In this document: positions 53,668 to 53,760 of the stretch, piece after piece
Layout of the letters: the number at the start of each line of letters is the position of its first letter
Numbering within the stretch: the stretch's first letter is position 1
Source of the DNA: Shimia gijangensis
GTDB taxonomy: Bacteria > Pseudomonadota > Alphaproteobacteria > Rhodobacterales > Rhodobacteraceae
Length of the DNA stretch: 53,760 nucleotides
Reading direction: 5' to 3'
NCBI RefSeq assembly: GCF_900142085.1
Contig: NZ_FQZQ01000027.1
Span: forward strand, 1-53,760
The notes under the pieces: generated by a model
What the model saw: the letters and a program-made list of their open reading frames with translations, nothing else
What the model was told of the DNA's origin: nothing
Databases searched by the model: none
Program-made: the position numbers and the translations under genes

Positions 53668-53760
53668 GTGCTGTCAGACAAATTCGAACTCGTCTCCACT
53701 AGGACAAAGTTACTGCCCTTTATGCCGTGCAGAGACCGCGCCACTCAGCAAGAGCAGCGG
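53668..53760 (-). mobile_element. IS6-like element, copy 3 (end only, runs off the window)
   Basis: The element end GTGCTGTCAGACAAATTC lies at 53668-53685, followed inward by the same sequence as copies 1 and 2. The transposase C-terminus AALAEWRGLCTA ends at the stop 53720-53722. No frameshift is seen in the short visible part, so this copy may be the intact one. Confidence 0.7.

Overview
The window reads as chromosome of a marine alphaproteobacterium of the Rhodobacterales (Roseobacter group). This rests on protein likeness by eye: ilvD, hemP with an iron-Rhodo-box-like site, the phnM/phnF pair, 3-keto-acid cleavage enzyme, trimethylamine-dehydrogenase-like flavoproteins, a DMSP-lyase-like cupin and an MttB-family protein. 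No rRNA, tRNA or CRISPR array was seen.

Layout. 1-12.2 kb: end of an IS630-type transposase, ilvD, a DUF2269 gene broken by in-frame stops, a three-gene FAD / [2Fe-2S] / FAD amine or imino-acid dehydrogenase set, a Na/Pi cotransporter with a small partner, phnM / phnF / PHP hydrolase, hemP and a 3-keto-acid cleavage enzyme. 12.7-23.3 kb: a divergent cupin gene and an eight-gene operon with a Tat-exported binding protein, a PotBCA-like ABC transporter, a BetI-like TetR regulator, two tandem trimethylamine-dehydrogenase-like flavoproteins (the second with a ~160-residue helical C-terminal extension) and a small CxxC membrane protein. 23.4-28.6 kb: a decayed IS6-like element followed by a small integrative, satellite-like island (tyrosine integrase, unknown protein, AlpA-like regulator, primase-helicase split by a -1 shift at a T5 run).

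29.2-41.7 kb: proXWV-type betaine importer, a LysR regulator and a translationally coupled operon of acyl-CoA ligase, DMSP-lyase-superfamily cupin, enoyl-CoA hydratase/3-hydroxyacyl-CoA dehydrogenase and thiolase, then an AraC-type regulator and an acyl-CoA dehydrogenase. This looks like uptake plus CoA-dependent breakdown of a betaine-like (ammonium or sulfonium) compound. 41.8-43.2 kb: an apparently complete IS110/IS1111-type element. 43.5-51.0 kb: a coupled MttB-family / FMN-FAD demethylase-like pair, facing a Tat-exported peptide-type binding protein, a second BetI-like TetR regulator and an N-carbamoylputrescine-amidase-like hydrolase. 51.0-53.8 kb: decayed DNA with a 220-bp inverted-repeat element, an IS3 orfA fragment, a probable GmrSD-like C-terminal remnant and the end of a third IS6-like copy.

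The unifying theme is import and breakdown of methylated amines or sulfonium compounds: three separate transporter or binding-protein loci, four demethylase or methyltransferase-type enzymes, a lyase-like cupin and two BetI-like repressors. The modules are separated by insertion sequences and an island. Substrates are inferred, not demonstrated.
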